Made by a program: the position numbers and the translations under genes
Source of the DNA: Atrichornis clamosus
Taxonomy: Eukaryota; Chordata; Aves; Passeriformes; Menuridae
Length of the DNA stretch: 64,000 bases
Assembly: GCA_013400975.1 (NCBI GenBank)
Contig: WBMZ01003043.1
Location: forward strand, 1 to 64,000
Direction of reading: 5' to 3'
Part shown: positions 51,481 through 64,000 of the stretch, one piece after another
Numbering within the stretch: the stretch's first letter is position 1
Layout of the letters: each line of letters begins with the position of its first letter
Notes under the pieces: generated by a model
The model's database searches: none
What the model was told of the DNA's origin: nothing
Seen by the model: only the letters and a program-made list of their open reading frames with translations

Positions 51481-54400
51481 TACCTGACCATAAAGCCAAT
51501 GCAAGCCTCGGTGAGTCCTGTCCGGTCCAGGCCCTCAGTAGAATCAACTCATACAATTATCCCAGGCTGACATTTGAATCCTCTGAGCTCTGAAAGAGGC
51601 TCAATAGATTTCTATATCCACGTGAGGAAAGAAAGATAAGCCCTTTTTGGCTTTCATGTTATAACTCTTTCATTTACTTTCTTCTAGAGTTTTCTGAAGT
51701 CTTCACCTGTATTCTTTTGGCTTGATAGGGGTCTTTTGGCTGGCTGTGTTCAAGTTTTCCTCCTGGGCTCAGTCCATCCCCAATATCTTTTCCACTACTT
51801 ACAGAGGGAGAGGTCCTGATCACTCTCCTCTGCCCAGCCTTGTGTGTGATGGTTCCCTGTCCCTTGCCACTGCATGTGCCATGTTTCTCTGAGCCACACT
51901 GCTGCTTTCTGCTTCTACTTCCTCACCCAAGATACAGGAGTGTATTCTACTAGCTTTATCCTTGGCCTAACCTTTTTCAGAAGATCAAGGCTTTAATTTT
52001 TTCCCAAAGTCATCTTCATTTCTCAAGAGTGAGAGTAAGGAGAACCTTCATGGCTTTCAGAAAACAAATACAGCATTAACATGGTATTTGAGTAACTAGG
52101 TGAAAAACTTGGAAGCTAGAAGTCAACTCTAATTTAATAATCAAGTGAGATTGCAATGTCTCTGATGTAATTTGCTCTCTGGGTGCTACAACTTTCAATG
52201 GAGAAAGAGTTTCCCCTTTAGAGCAAAATCAGCTCCTTCCTCTGCCAAAATTCAGTCTGGTGTAGAGCTGGGTCACTGTGTTGTTCTCAGCTCCAGTGAG
52301 ACAGGGTCTTACGCAGTGTCCTTGTTGAGGACCCAGAGACAAGCACGTGGGAAAGCCCAGGAAGGATTCAGGGTTTCCATGCTCCTATGTGTTCTTTGGC
52401 ACAGTCCATGGAAAAGTAGTATGTGGGGCACAGGGGTCCTAAATGCATCTTGGTCCCAGCAGGTCTTTCACCCTCTGCAACATTATCCCTCATTTATGCC
52501 TGATTGTACAAAGTCTAGGTTGTCCAGGTGGATGGTCAGTGGCTGCTACCTAGCCCTGCAGCCACTCATTCCAAGCTGAAGCTGTGGCTGAGGTTAATTT
52601 TCCGGACAAGTCTTAACTGTAATTTAAATTTCCTACCTATTTAAACAGAGCAATCCGTACTTTAGATCTCCTGAGCATTAATAAAACAGTTATGAGAAAT
52701 TTCAGGATAAAAGGTTAAGCCCATAAAAATATGCAACACATTTATAAAAATAACTCCATCACGTTTTCACAGAGTAAGAAGACAAAGGTGCTAATTTCTG
52801 CATATGTAATAACCTTGGGACTGTCACTGATAGAAGTCACCTAAGTAGCCACTCTTTGCAAATTGGCTGCCCTAAACTTTTAAAAATCTAACTACCTAAG
52901 GTTGCTGCACGGTGTCAGTGTAGCACTTTCTACTTCACAGCCAAGAAAGAAGATTGGGAGAACAAGAGCCGTTCTTGACCATCTCTTGGAACTCGTCCCC
53001 TCCTACAAGGCTCTGCACATGACCTTCTCCCATCAGGATTGTCTCACTTAGCTGGATGGGCCATGTTCAGCCCCTGGAGATGCTCTTTGCAGAGTCACAA
53101 AGACAATTTCCCTGCTTCCCCTGCCCATGGCAGTGCCACCTGTGGGAGATTTTTCAGGGCACGTAAGGCATCTGAACCACCCTCAATGTGTTCTGTCAGC
53201 TGGGATGACTCAGTCTGTACCCCCTGCCACTGGGGGATCCACTGGGACTGGCTCAGATACGGCCACTTGGCTCTGCAGGCAACCTCAGAACGGGAGAAGG
53301 AAGCTGTTCTTGTCTCTCTCCCTTCTCAGCAGGGAGAACCAACGCTGCCAGTGTTATGAGGTGAACCCAATTAAACACAGTTAAAATATTCCACAGCCAT
53401 TTAAGGGTAATTTTATTATTAACAGCTCCCTTTTGGGCTGAGATTGTGAAAAAGCTGCCGTGTTAGCTGCCCAGCAGATATGCAAACCCAGTGGGGTCTG
53501 GAGACAACTTTGAAGTTCTATTAAAAACCCAGATCTTTTGCTTTTGCTGTAAAATACTATGAAAAATGTTTATGTAGTTCCTCAGGAGCTCAGAAATAAT
53601 TTTAAAATAAATCAGCTTAAAATAAACCAAATAATTCCTTGTTATATGTGATACCATATTCATCCTCATATAAGCAGCTTTTCTCACTAAGCATTAGCTC
53701 GTATTTGTGTATCAATTTTAGAAAGCCTGGCTTCTTTCCATCTATCAGCCTTTAAAACCTTTTCCACTGCAGTGTTTGCTGGACAGTCAGGTAAATGCAA
53801 GGCAAGCATCCTTCTAGCTCATTACTGCTGATTACCCAGCTCTGGCTTGGCTTTCTTCTCTGCTTGTTCTGCAGGCCTGGCCTTCTCTGGGAACTGCTGT
53901 CATTCTACACAGCAGCACAGCACAGGGAAGTTGTTTAAAAATGTTTCCTTTTGTGGGGAAAAGGATGCTGTACAGGTCTTGCTCACAGTATGGGATATTA
54001 CTCCAGAAATAGCTCTGAGGTTGGTCTCAAATGTGCAGACCAGGGTCTTTACTAAAAAGTATACAAATTTGCATCAAAATCTATGGTGCTATGAGCAGTG
54101 ACAACCACTGCAACAAAACACAGAATCAGGGGCTTCTTGCCTGTTTCATGTCTTGGTCACATTCTACAACTGCTGTAAGCTCCAAGCTGTTTGTTTAGTT
54201 TTCCTCTGCTATAACAAACATTTGTGGTTGGTCCAATGTCTTATCCAGTCTTACTTGTCAAAAACTATATTCTGATAGAAAACACCTCTCAAGCCAATAG
54301 CGTAGTGAAAGGAAAAAGTGCTCTCCTGCAGCCTGTCCAGGGAGATGGGAGCAGGCACCCGTCACGTGTGGCCACACAGACACTGCAAGTGAGGATTCGT

Positions 54401-57400
54401 CAGATGGGGACAAACTGTGGCTGATGCCAGTGGGAGATTGAGCAGGTCCCAAGAAAACATTGCCTCATTCAAACTACCATAATTTCATACAAGATAGCTC
54501 ACCGTAGGCTGGCAATCCTCTTAGATGTATGTTTTGGATTCCTGTTTGTGTCAAAAATGAGAGCAGGAGCAGTAGAGTGCTCCAGGCATAAGTATATACT
54601 GTGGGAGTAGAAGTAGCAGTAGTAGTGCTTAGCCTTTAGGTGTCAGCTTTTCATCTGCACATTTCAAAGCACTTCCACTAGAAGACATTACTGTCGTTCC
54701 TCATGTTCTCCTGGAAGGAGAAGGGACATGACCAAGTTCACCAGTATGTCCCACCAGCCTCCCACGGCTGCCAGCTCTCACACTGGCCTCCCCACCACTT
54801 GTTCTGGTGTGCTTCACCTCTACTGGGTTTCTTCTCACCACCTCCCTTCCCAAGGTGCCTACCAGAAGGGGCCAGGGCTGAGCAGATGGGAGCAACCTCT
54901 GGGTGGGAGCTGCTGCCAGGGATCCCTTGCTGGACGGTGCAGTAAAAGGGCTCTCTCCAGGCAAGGGCATCAGCCCAGCTTCTCAAGGTGGGTGGCCTGA
55001 AGGGCTCTTTCTCTCCTGCTGGTAGAAAGGTCAATTAGTGCAGTGTTAATAAAACACACCCCCAGGTTTGTTTACCATTTTTTATAATTGCATAATATGC
55101 ATACATTAAAGAAAGACACAGGGGAAAGACAGTAACCCAGTTGCTTTTTTTCTATGTGCGAAGCAAGGAATACTCTCAGAGCCCTCTTGCATTCATCTCT
55201 TCAGCAACCACATACACTTTTGGGGTGTTGAAACACTACCAGGAGAGGGGCAGTCATATTGCAGTGAGTTTTGTACCTGCCTGCAAGTCTTTCACACAGA
55301 TAGATTCCTTAAAGGTGTTTTGAGACAGCAGCAGGCTGGAGAGCTGATGCTTAAAAACATTTTAAGGTGAGCTGTGGTACTGAATAAGCAAAGAGCAGTG
55401 GGGAGCCCCTGGCAGCTGCAGGAGAATCTGGGGCTGTTCTTTATAGGACAAAAATGCATCTTCTGCGTTTTGTCCTCATGAGCTGTGAATGCTGAACAAC
55501 ACCAGCATTTCCATGGAGATGGAGGCATTGCATATTGTTGAGGCAAGGATGTGAATTTAAAACAGAAATATGATAGATCTCCAAATGCTGCTCAGGAATC
55601 AAGGCACTGTAATGCTAAAAAGTGTGTTTTCCAGCCCTCTGCCATGGTCACGGCGGGCTGCCACTGTTAACTCCTTCAGTTCCAAACCCAAGAGGCACCA
55701 GGACAGTGAACAGTCTCCCATATGCTTACATCTATTCAGAGATAGCAAAGTACTTGTCTGCCTGATTACTCAGCCCCGCTTTTTCCATGATACATCATTT
55801 CCATGCCAGTGTGGCAGAAAGAACTCCCCCTGCAAGGTACTAGGAAGCTTCAGTACCCCCGGACAATGAAAGAAGGCTAAGCATCCTAAAGCATAAAACC
55901 ATCAGACTTTGGATTTGCAGAAGAATTTAACATGAGGAATTAACAACAAAAAAAAAAATTTTAAATATTTATATGTCAGCCTTCCATTAACTGCCAGAAA
56001 ATGCAAGGGAAACATGTTATTCAAGCCAAATAAGTATTTGGGGGCAGTATTTTCTCCTTTAAAATCTCCTGCCTGTAACCTGACACTTAAACTGTACTTG
56101 AAACCAGGAGGAAGCAGGGAAAGATCAGGAAGGTGACTTGGCAGGTGGTTTTAGTTACTTCTAGCTGAAGGAGCTCTCTCCTCACATAAAGGTCTTCTAA
56201 GCTTTCTTAGGAATGGGCAACCTCAGAAATATTAAAAACAAGGTGTACTGTGCACCTGCAGAAAAAATCTTGGTGTACAGCTGTGGAGTTGCAGGCAGCC
56301 TTGCAAAAGCCCTCACCTGAATGGGCACGGAGCAGTCAGCCAGGAAAGCACACGGGAGGGATGCTTGGGAGAGACACACAGAGGCAGAGAAGGTGGTCAT
56401 CTCTACAGAAATAAGACAGAGTAGTCCCTGCAAGAAGCCACTGAGAATTTCTGATTCAGAAGGGAGCTGTTGTGTTTCCTAAACCTGTTACAAGAAATTT
56501 AGCATGGTGGGAAGCAGGGAGGAGTCTCTGCTCCCTGCCCAGGAAAAACAGGCTCTCTGCTTCTCCAGAGGTCTGGCTGGGAAAAGTACTCCCTGCTGTC
56601 AGTGTCCTCCAGCCCCACAGCCCTACTTGTCACCCGGGACAGGGTCCCCAGTCCCAGGGGTCCACCATGGAACCAGCACTGCCATAAGCAACAGCACCAG
56701 GAAAGACTACAAAGCCTTACATTTATTTGCAAAGAGCTGAATGCCTTGTGAATGTCATTATGAAATTACTTTCTTTTATTTAGGACTAGAGGCGGAGGGA
56801 GTGGAACAGGAAGTTAGTAACATAACCCCATGTGCTGCATTTCTGTGTATGATAAGCAAAGAAACTCTAGCCCAGCAATCTTCAGGGCTCAGCATCCTTT
56901 GGTCCTCTCAGAGAGACATGCCTGCCTTTCCTCATACCCTCATATCACAGGTTTCCCAAGCCACTGCCTCCTGCTCCTCAGGATGCCCAGCTGCACGGGT
57001 CTGTCCCTGTTTCCCCTGTCTGGCTGCAGATGGAAAATGTCACACCATTAATTGCATAGTGGCAGGTCAAATGCTTGTCTTTCACTGCTCTTCAGATGCT
57101 ACAGAAAAAGGAGCATTTTACATATTCTTGATTAGACAAATGGTCCACTGAAGGCAATATTCATTAAAATTCCATATACATAAGAATCATTAAAACCTAG
57201 AGCTGGCGTGTCCACACACACAAATTTCCTAGTGTTAAATGATGGAATTTTAACACTTAATGATGTTAGAAAAAAAGTTAATATGGCAACAAACCACCTA
57301 AAAACTCCTGCAGGCCTGAAATTCACTGTAAACCAATAGCTTGATTGCTGGGTTGGGGGTTTTTGGGAGGGTTTTTCACTCTACCCACACTGTCTGGAAA

Positions 57401-59299
57401 CCACAGACTGAAAATTCCTTATCATTGTCGTAAATAAAAATAGTGTGTAGCAGGGAGAGAACAGAAAAGCACCAGGCTGCCATTTGGCATAAGACTTTTG
57501 GGAAAACAGGGATCAAGCCCGACAAGCAGCTTGTGCCAGCAAGAGGCACAAGGTTTGGGGACCTCCCTGCTCATGGAGTCAGCCTTTGCCATCTCAGCAG
57601 GACCGTAATGTGACCTTCATAAACTGACCTAGATCCACCTTAAAGTTATTAAGATAAATACATTTCCTCTGCTAGGACTCTAGAACACCATAGTTCTCTT
57701 TCTTATTCTTCTAATAGACTGGGATCCTTCTGCCAATTTCCAGCCTATGTTTATTCAAGACCAGTTTATATCCCAGACCTAAGTTGCCCTTCAGATGAAA
57801 TATCCCTGAGGATCCTTTCCTGAATATTGTATATCAAATATAACCCCTCTCCATCCATGTTTTACCAGGCTAAACATAGACCATTTGCTGCCTTCTTGAA
57901 TGGCAGCTTTTCCTTTCCACAAGCAGCCACAATAATGATTGGGGTTTGCAGGTATCTCTCCTGGACACTGGCTGTCAGCCCTACAAGTCTGCCATCCATA
58001 GGACGGGTATGGATTTGAAGGTGATCTAGGAGGTCGATGCTGACAGTACAAAAGTAGCCTTATGGCTTGAGGGACTTAGATGCTTGAAGGAGACAGTGAT
58101 TTGCCATCCCATTCTTTCTGGAAAAGGTACTTAATTAATTAATTTCCCTGGTGTCCTTCTCAAACGCAGCCAAAGGAATGCTTAAAAAGGACATGCACTT
58201 TGTGACTGTGGGACAGGATGGGCAGAAAGCACAGCTCTCTACCACCATTCATGGCTGTGGGCTCTCCCATTCCAAGCCTCCCCAGCTGCTGACTAGCTTG
58301 GCCTTCATGTGAGCAAAGTTTAGGTGCATCCTTATGATCTATCTCAGTGAAATTTGGATGTGACAAAAGGATTCAACATAATGCAAGTTTCAGAGCAAGT
58401 GACAGGAGTGCTAAAATCCAAGCAGAGCATAAACATATAAGGTTAGCATCATCAAAATGAAATTACCTTCTTATTGTTCTTTATAGACCGCATATTGACC
58501 ATGAAAGTGAACTGCATTCTGTAGAATGTTCAATTGACTTCGGGAAACTTCCTTAAATCAAATTGGAAATGTTTTGAGATTTCTCAGGAGAATAAATGAG
58601 AAATAAATAGCAAAGCAGCATTTCGCTGAAGTGTCTAGTCACCAGTCATCATTAGATCCGACAGACAGAACAAGATGTTTGGAAAACTTATTGAATACAG
58701 TCTGTTATCTAACTATGTATCAAGGCTTTTATCTGACATATCTCTGGTATTCTTTATACAGAAAGAACTCTGTTGTATTTTCAACAAAAATATCTGTTTA
58801 TCCTAAGGACCTTGTTGTCTACAGTATGTTGCTTCTGAGCCCTATACAATTTATTTAATGGCAACATGGTTCTCTGTTTTAATATTGCTGTGAAAAATTA
58901 GGAACGTTGCAGTTTGTCTGGTGAAGGGCAGATAAAAATCTGCTCTTATTTATGCTTGAATAAATCTAAAACAACTGTTGACTTAAGCTGCTCATCTAGA
59001 TACCCACTGCTGTACTGGAGGAGAAACTCATCAACTGAATGCTCATTTTTTTCCATAATGGCTGTCCCTGCATGGCTGAGCCCAGGGTCCTGGTGGATAA
59101 TGTACAAAGATTTTGAAAAAGTCATTTTCCTCCAGCCTAGATCTTCAGCCTTGCTCTGACCCTGGCTTCATCCTTTCTCTGCTGTGTTACAGGGACTCAG
59201 AAACTTCAGAAACCTTTTCCCTGGGTAGGGGCTTACAGGCCGTGACCAAGGCACTTATGCTTCTTCTGGATAAATTATATGGAGCTCTTGGCATGCTTT
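51481..59299. other. Long unique non-coding stretch
   Basis: No supported gene. Small notes: an AGT/GTA-rich patch at 54605-54627, an eleven-base poly-A near 55950, and GC-richer DNA at 53040-53350, 54700-55030 and 56490-56700 that opens overlapping frames on both strands. No assignable repeat family was found by eye. Confidence 0.5.
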
Positions 59300-59640
59300 A
59301 AGCTTTTCCAGACTTCAAATCATTCTTGCAGTATTTCTCTGCATCCTTTCCAATTTATCAGCATACTCTTTAAACTGGGGATCCAAGAAGTGGTCAGTTT
59401 GTTCCAGTAAAGCTCTTGCTAATGCCTCACAGAGTGATCCTTTCCCTTCCCACTTCTCATCGGTATTTCCTTCCCATGCAGCCATGGATTACTTTAGCAC
59501 TTTAGCCACTTGACTAGTCTGAGAGCCCATCAGCAGGCAGTTATCCACCGTGAAACCATTTCTTGGCCATTGCTTGCTGAAATACAGTCCTGAGTCCTGT
59601 CACTGGTACCTGCATAAAAGTATTCCAGCTATGCAGTTCC
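59300..59640 (-). mobile_element. Ancient CR1/L3-like LINE relic
   Basis: Read on the plus strand, the segment carries the antisense signature shared by old amniote CR1/L3 copies: 'aaatcattcttgcagt', 'tctctgcatcctttccaatt', 'tatcagcatactctttaaac', 'tggggatccaagaa', 'gttccagtaaagctcttgc', 'gcactttagccac' and 'gagagcccatcagcaggcag'. The order is collinear with that family while the sequence is much more diverged than the other CR1 fragments of this window. It corresponds to the 3' reverse-transcriptase portion in antisense. No frame survives. Confidence 0.72.
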
Positions 59641-60339
59641 ATCTCCAGCAATTCAGCCCACCTTTAAAAGGCATGTTACTCAAGGGAGCCCAAGCTGCTG
59701 TGCCTCTAGCTAGCTCTGAAGGGCTGGCCTTTATCACTATCCCTGACACAAACTTTTTGCAGTCAAATCCACTGGGGTGTATTTGCACCCTGGCTCTGGG
59801 GAATGTTGATGAGAGCAGAACCATGAGCAGGCACCTTGTGAAATCCCAGTGAGCACTTAGAGACTGGTTTCTTGGATATAATTACTTTCTGAGAGCTGTT
59901 CATCAGCTGACTTCTGAGCTTTTTGATAGGGGTTTGTATTGCCTTGTGTACAGAAAAGGGGTTTTTTTACAGCAGAATGTTATCCGTTATTGAATGAAAT
60001 GCCTTACAGTGCCGAGTTTGGCAATGCTGTTTCTTTTATCAGTCAAACTGCATCTCAAAGAAAAAGCATTATCAAGTTCAACAGAAATACTGCTCTATGC
60101 TCATTTGCCTATAGGTATGAAAAAGCAATCAATCTGCAAAATCTCGGCAAATAAGAAAATATATTCCGTTATTTAAATTTTCAAAGAAAAATCTTTTGTT
60201 CATCCACTTTGCAATTTACCTGAAAGCAAAAAGGTTTTTTCTCCTTCCTGATATTCAGCAACTCCCATAAAGTCTGAGACAGCCAATTTCACTCTCAAGC
60301 CGTTTAAAGCAGATGGATTGTAGCCATGCACAAAACTCT
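59641..60339. other. Unique non-coding DNA
   Basis: The left part may still contain unrecognised sequence of the neighbouring old LINE. No other feature is seen. Confidence 0.45.
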
Positions 60340-60620
60340 CTAATGAATAAGTAAAACTACAGTTACTTATTATATTATATAATAGCCATTTGTAAAGAAC
60401 TGATCATTGAAGCAGTTGAAGTTTTCAGCTTCTCTCTGCCTTGCTTTATTTAATTGCCTTTGTCTGCCTGGGTTTTGTTGGGCATTTACTGCCATCCAGT
60501 GCTTGTCTGAGATATGACTCCACCACCCGCTATTAGGAGCCAACACAAAGCAAGAATATTTGGCTCTTAACGAACTGGCTGACCTCATTTGAAGAAGTGC
60601 TACAGGTATTTTACAGCAAT
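60340..60620. promoter_or_regulatory. Candidate conserved non-coding element
   Basis: Unique DNA with 'ctaatgaataagtaaa', a TA-rich start, 'tttatttaattgcctttgtc' (homeodomain and SOX-type cores next to each other, near 60447-60466) and a repeat-free right half. The texture resembles developmental enhancers. I have no alignment to test it. Confidence 0.22.
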
Positions 60621-60900
60621 AAGCCCTCGGTCTGCTGCAGCAGAGTTTTGAAATGCTGCAGTACCTGACCGTGCTGGCAGCTTCATCCTGATGGGACCCA
60701 GGCTGTCAAACCCTGCGGGCAGGGCTCTGTCTGCCCAGCGTTCGAGGGGGCTGATTTGAGCTGCTGTTCTGCAGGTGTCAAAGACAAGATGTTTTGTGAT
60801 AAGAAATTTAAATAATGATTTGTTTTGGGTTTAAGATGTTAATCTTTTGTGATTTTTACTTTTTAATTCGCTGCATACAATTTGTTTTTCTGTTTTGTAG

Positions 60901-61135
60901 CCTGCAAGTGTTCAGTGTGCACTGCTCCCGCTTGCCTGAAAGACAAAGCTCCGTGCTTGAAAAGCATCCATCTTACTGGGATGGTTTTCTAATCACAGCA
61001 CCCCAGTGGTCGCCCCATCCCCAGGAGGACATGCCCCAGCAGGCACAGCACTCCCTGTGCACCAAAGCCTTCACTTCCCCTTACCATAAATCCACCCTAT
61101 ATGTACATCTCCCCCAGTTTTCCCTTTATCTTTGA
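60901..61135 (+). other. Exon-like segment behind a strong splice acceptor
   Basis: A textbook acceptor, a pyrimidine-rich tract ending in TGTTTTGTAG at 60891-60900, is followed by 78 codons without a stop, ending in TGA at 61133-61135. The peptide (starts LQVFSVHCSRLPERQSSVLE) matches no family that I know. No donor or matching upstream exon was found. It may be a terminal exon of a lineage-specific transcript, or chance. Confidence 0.15.
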
Positions 61136-61170
61136 GAACAAGAAAAAAGCCTCCACAGTGCTCAACTGCA

Positions 61171-61440
61171 TGGCAGGAAACAAGGTGGTGGCTTTAAACC
61201 AAAAGAGGATAGATTTAAACTATACATGATGAAGACATTTTTTACCATGAGAGTGGTGAAACATTGGCACAAGTCTTCCAGAATGGTGGCAGATGCACAT
61301 CCTTGGCGATATTCTAGGTCTGGTTCGATGGGGCTCTAAGCAACTTGACCCAGTTGAAGGTGTCATTGGAGGAGGGTTGGACTAGATGGATATTAAAGGT
61401 CCCTTCCAGTCCAGACTGTGCTATGAATCTGTGATCCTCT
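61171..61440 (+). mobile_element. CR1 LINE 3' fragment
   Basis: Collinear with the last ~270 bases of avian CR1: 'gatagatttaaactatacat', 'gaagacattttttaccatga', 'gagtggtgaaacattggcac', 'tggttcgatggggctctaag', 'aggagggttggactagatgg', 'ttaaaggtcccttccag'. The 3' end at about 61425-61440 has diverged copies of the terminal ATTCTRTGA unit. The coding part would be the extreme end of the reverse-transcriptase frame and is interrupted. It lies about 130 bases before a fresh tandem duplication. Confidence 0.92.
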
Positions 61441-61569
61441 GATGTGAACACTCACATCACTGCACACACCTGAGCAGTACTGCCACTGAATGCATGTTGC
61501 TTAGCTGCTGTCCCACAGCACCAGGAGGCTACAGGGAGCTGCTGAAGGCCATGTTTCAGTATTAGATCT

Positions 61570-61703
61570 TGTGCTGCAGTGTTGTATTTTATTTTAAAAT
61601 AATATTAATTAAAAATATTTGCCTCAATTTATATCCTGTGCTGCAGTGTTATATTTTATTTTAAAATAATGTTAATTAAAAATATTTGCCTCAATTTATA
61701 TCC
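61570..61703. repeat. 67-bp tandem duplication, two copies
   Basis: Copy 1 at 61570-61636 and copy 2 at 61637-61703 differ at only two positions by eye (G/A near the twelfth-to-fifteenth base and A/G in the AATAATRTTAATT segment). The unit contains GTGCTGCAGTG and an AT-rich half with TTAATTAA-like cores. High identity implies a young duplication, probably copy-number variable. Confidence 0.95.
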
Positions 61704-64000
61704 ATGACTTAGACAATTTCAACTGAACCTTTAAAAAATTAATTTCCTCTTTATTATTGTTTTTAATTTTGCATTTCTTACATAGTTGTGATTCAAAGAG
61801 GTTTTATCTGATTAACTTTGTTTTATAATTGATTCCAAACCCAAATGGGTTTGCACCCTTCAAATGCCTCAAACAATGATGGCACAGAAATGCAGATCCA
61901 TTCTAAAAACAAAACTAAATCTGTACCAATGACTTCCATTCTTATTAAAGCCAAACACCAAAATCATCAAAATTTCAGCCAGGATTTTGCTGAGAACCTG
62001 TATAGGAGACCTGAACCCTGGGGAGCAAACAGTGGGTTTTAATCTCCTGGGGAAAACAAAACAATTTATTATTGGATTTTTTAAAATTACATCCCTATGG
62101 CTTAAAAAAATCTCAGACTCCAAGAAATAGCTGGAGTTTAATGATTCACAAGTGTAAGAGTGAGCTTGTTTGTTGGTCTCACGATGTTTCCAAGAAAAGG
62201 TAGAGTCTGATCCTATGGCTAGATTCACCAGCAGCTTTTCCACCCACGTGGGCCTATGTATATCAAAATGAGGCTCTTAATTTTAGCCTGAGCCCAGCTT
62301 GTCCCAAATGGAAGCACCAAGATCTGAATGCGCTTCGATAATGCTCAACTCATGGCTCTAAATGGAAAACTGATCATTTTAAAGTTTATTTTAAAACACT
62401 GAAAAGAATCTGTAACACACTGAATGCTGAAATCATAGCAGACGACAAAAATAGGTTTGCTTTTGAAGTGTCAAAAGAATGGATTTGTTTTTTCCCACAA
62501 GTGTCTGTAAAATAGGGAGAAGAAAGACTCCCTTGCCTTTCTGGTCAGTGATAACTTTACAAGATCATTTCTTCAAAGTTGTATGTAACCTATCTGCTTT
62601 CATGCTTAGTTTCTTCTTTCACCACCTCTGAAGAACTCTTGACCTTGCACATCTGACATGAAAATATTTAGAGGGTATGAGTCCACCCCATCAACATTCC
62701 TTCCTGTACTGCATCACACTGAGTTTCTTCAGGACCGCCTCGTCATGTTACCCAGATTTTAAATTCTCTTTGGTTTATGTTTTCCTCATGCTTTTAAAAA
62801 CTCTGTGAATCATGTCAATGCCTCTTCCTGCATTTTCAATTTTGTTTCTGGATCTGAAATGTGCATTGGGCGGTAAATATGTGACGGATGCTCCACAGCC
62901 TTGGCAGACCTGGGTATTAAAACAAGTGAAGGAAAGGAAAGAAAACTTGCTTTGAGTTTAGCCATGAAGAACATTTGCTTGCTTCCTGTGTGATTGTACC
63001 CAGAGATCTCTTTAGTCTGTTCATGGTGCCTGATTTGGCATAAATCCCACCAAACCTAAGATATCAGTTGGGCACTGTCTAACGTGAAAGCAATCTGAGA
63101 GTCGACACAGCTTCTGAAGGTACCATAGCACAGGTACATTCACCACATAGAAACGTGGTGGGTTGAATGAGGCTCCTTTTTCAAGAGGGGAACTTGGTGC
63201 CATTACCAAACAAGGTCACAATGCTCCACCAGGAGCTTTCTATCAAAAGAATGTTTTGATTCAGAATTGCTGTGGGTAAATGATGGGAGATGTAGTTCCA
63301 CCGAAGGGAAGATCCTCAGGCCCCCAGACTTTCATGTGTTCCCAAGAGGTTGACAAGAATCCACAAGAGGCTGGGTTGAGAGAATGCAAAGTAGATTGTT
63401 GTCTAATTGGCATCCCTTCCCCAGGATTTTTGTCTATCAGTTAGCAAAGCCTGAAGACTAATGCTATAGGGGAAAATGGGCACGAAGGGAATGTAAACTC
63501 ATACCCCACAGACTGCAGCTTCAGGAACAGGCATGTGCTGGAGATTGCAGCTTGAAACAAAACATCTAGATGTTTCCAAATTAGACTGCGTTTTTTGAAC
63601 AATTTGTTCAGATTTTTATGTGTGCTTACGTGAATATTCCAACTTGCATCAGGACAAAACAACAAATGTTGAAGAACTCATTTTCCTCCTGGGATGAAAA
63701 ACCTAATATTTACTTGGCTGTAGAAAATAAACAATCTGCAGTAGCTTAGAGGCTTAATTAAAAGCCAGCTATACCTGTGGTAAAAACTGGCAAACACCAA
63801 CTTTTTAATGGCTTCTGTGAGCAATTAAAAAAAAAACCAAAATTCAAACCTACTTGATTTTGCAGTGTAAAGAGAAAAGCAATTCTGAAGAGCAGCTGGG
63901 CTTTGAGAACACCACCTTTGCTGATGGAACCCTTAGAGATAAGTAAGATTTAGGCAAGTATTTACATGATGCACAGGATAGAAAAAGTTACCTTAACAAG
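61704..64000. other. Unique non-coding DNA to the window end
   Basis: AT-rich, with frames of 62-124 codons that overlap and carry no domain (61845-62243, 63021-63209, 63441-63665). No repeat family or RNA gene is seen. Confidence 0.55.

Noticed and set aside
1..64000. Prokaryotic features: operons, ribosome-binding sites, CRISPR arrays, integrases, phage or plasmid genes
   Set aside because: Stop-dense frames, avian CR1 LINEs and vertebrate-type microsatellites rule out bacterial or phage DNA. No regular spacer-repeat pattern exists.

Overview
The window looks like non-coding nuclear DNA from a bird. The main evidence is five CR1-type LINE fragments. Three end in sequence close to the avian CR1 3' end (a 'ttccaacc..aa.cattctatg'-like terminus), one is a short antisense copy of that terminus, and one is an older, more diverged antisense relic. 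Other fitting traits are a generally AT-rich, CpG-poor background, scattered short microsatellites, no long interspersed poly-A elements, and stop codons in every frame every few tens of codons. The species cannot be named from this, and I cannot tell an intergenic stretch from the inside of a very large intron.

I found no protein-coding gene I could support. The open frames of 60-235 codons overlap each other on both strands, and none shows a recognisable domain, a run of consistent exons with splice sites, or a family signature. No tRNA, rRNA, snRNA, CRISPR or prokaryotic-type operon is visible.

Layout: 1-6.6 kb is unique DNA with one AT-rich block carrying homeodomain-type motifs. At 6.6 kb there is a 111-base pure pyrimidine run. 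A promoter-like patch with a CCAAT box and an RFX-type X-box lies at 10.3-10.45 kb. A CR1 reverse-transcriptase/3'-end relic lies at 14.34-14.96 kb. A poly-A/CATAC tract and a perfect hairpin of paired E2-boxes lie at 17.6 kb. At 25.3-26.4 kb a small CpG-dense patch adjoins a block with the texture of a vertebrate conserved non-coding element; this is the best candidate functional locus. Degenerate telomere-like repeats lie at 28.7 kb. A second X-box-like site lies at 37.36 kb. A frame-broken, coding-like stretch lies on the minus strand at 48.3-48.5 kb. TATC microsatellites and two CR1 ends lie at 49.5-51.5 kb. An old CR1/L3-like relic lies at 59.3-59.6 kb, and a fresh 67-bp tandem duplication follows a further CR1 3' fragment at 61.2-61.7 kb.

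If the window does anything, it is probably cis-regulation of a gene outside it. All regulatory calls here are pattern-based and would need a cross-species alignment and chromatin data to be confirmed. All coordinates and counts were read by eye.
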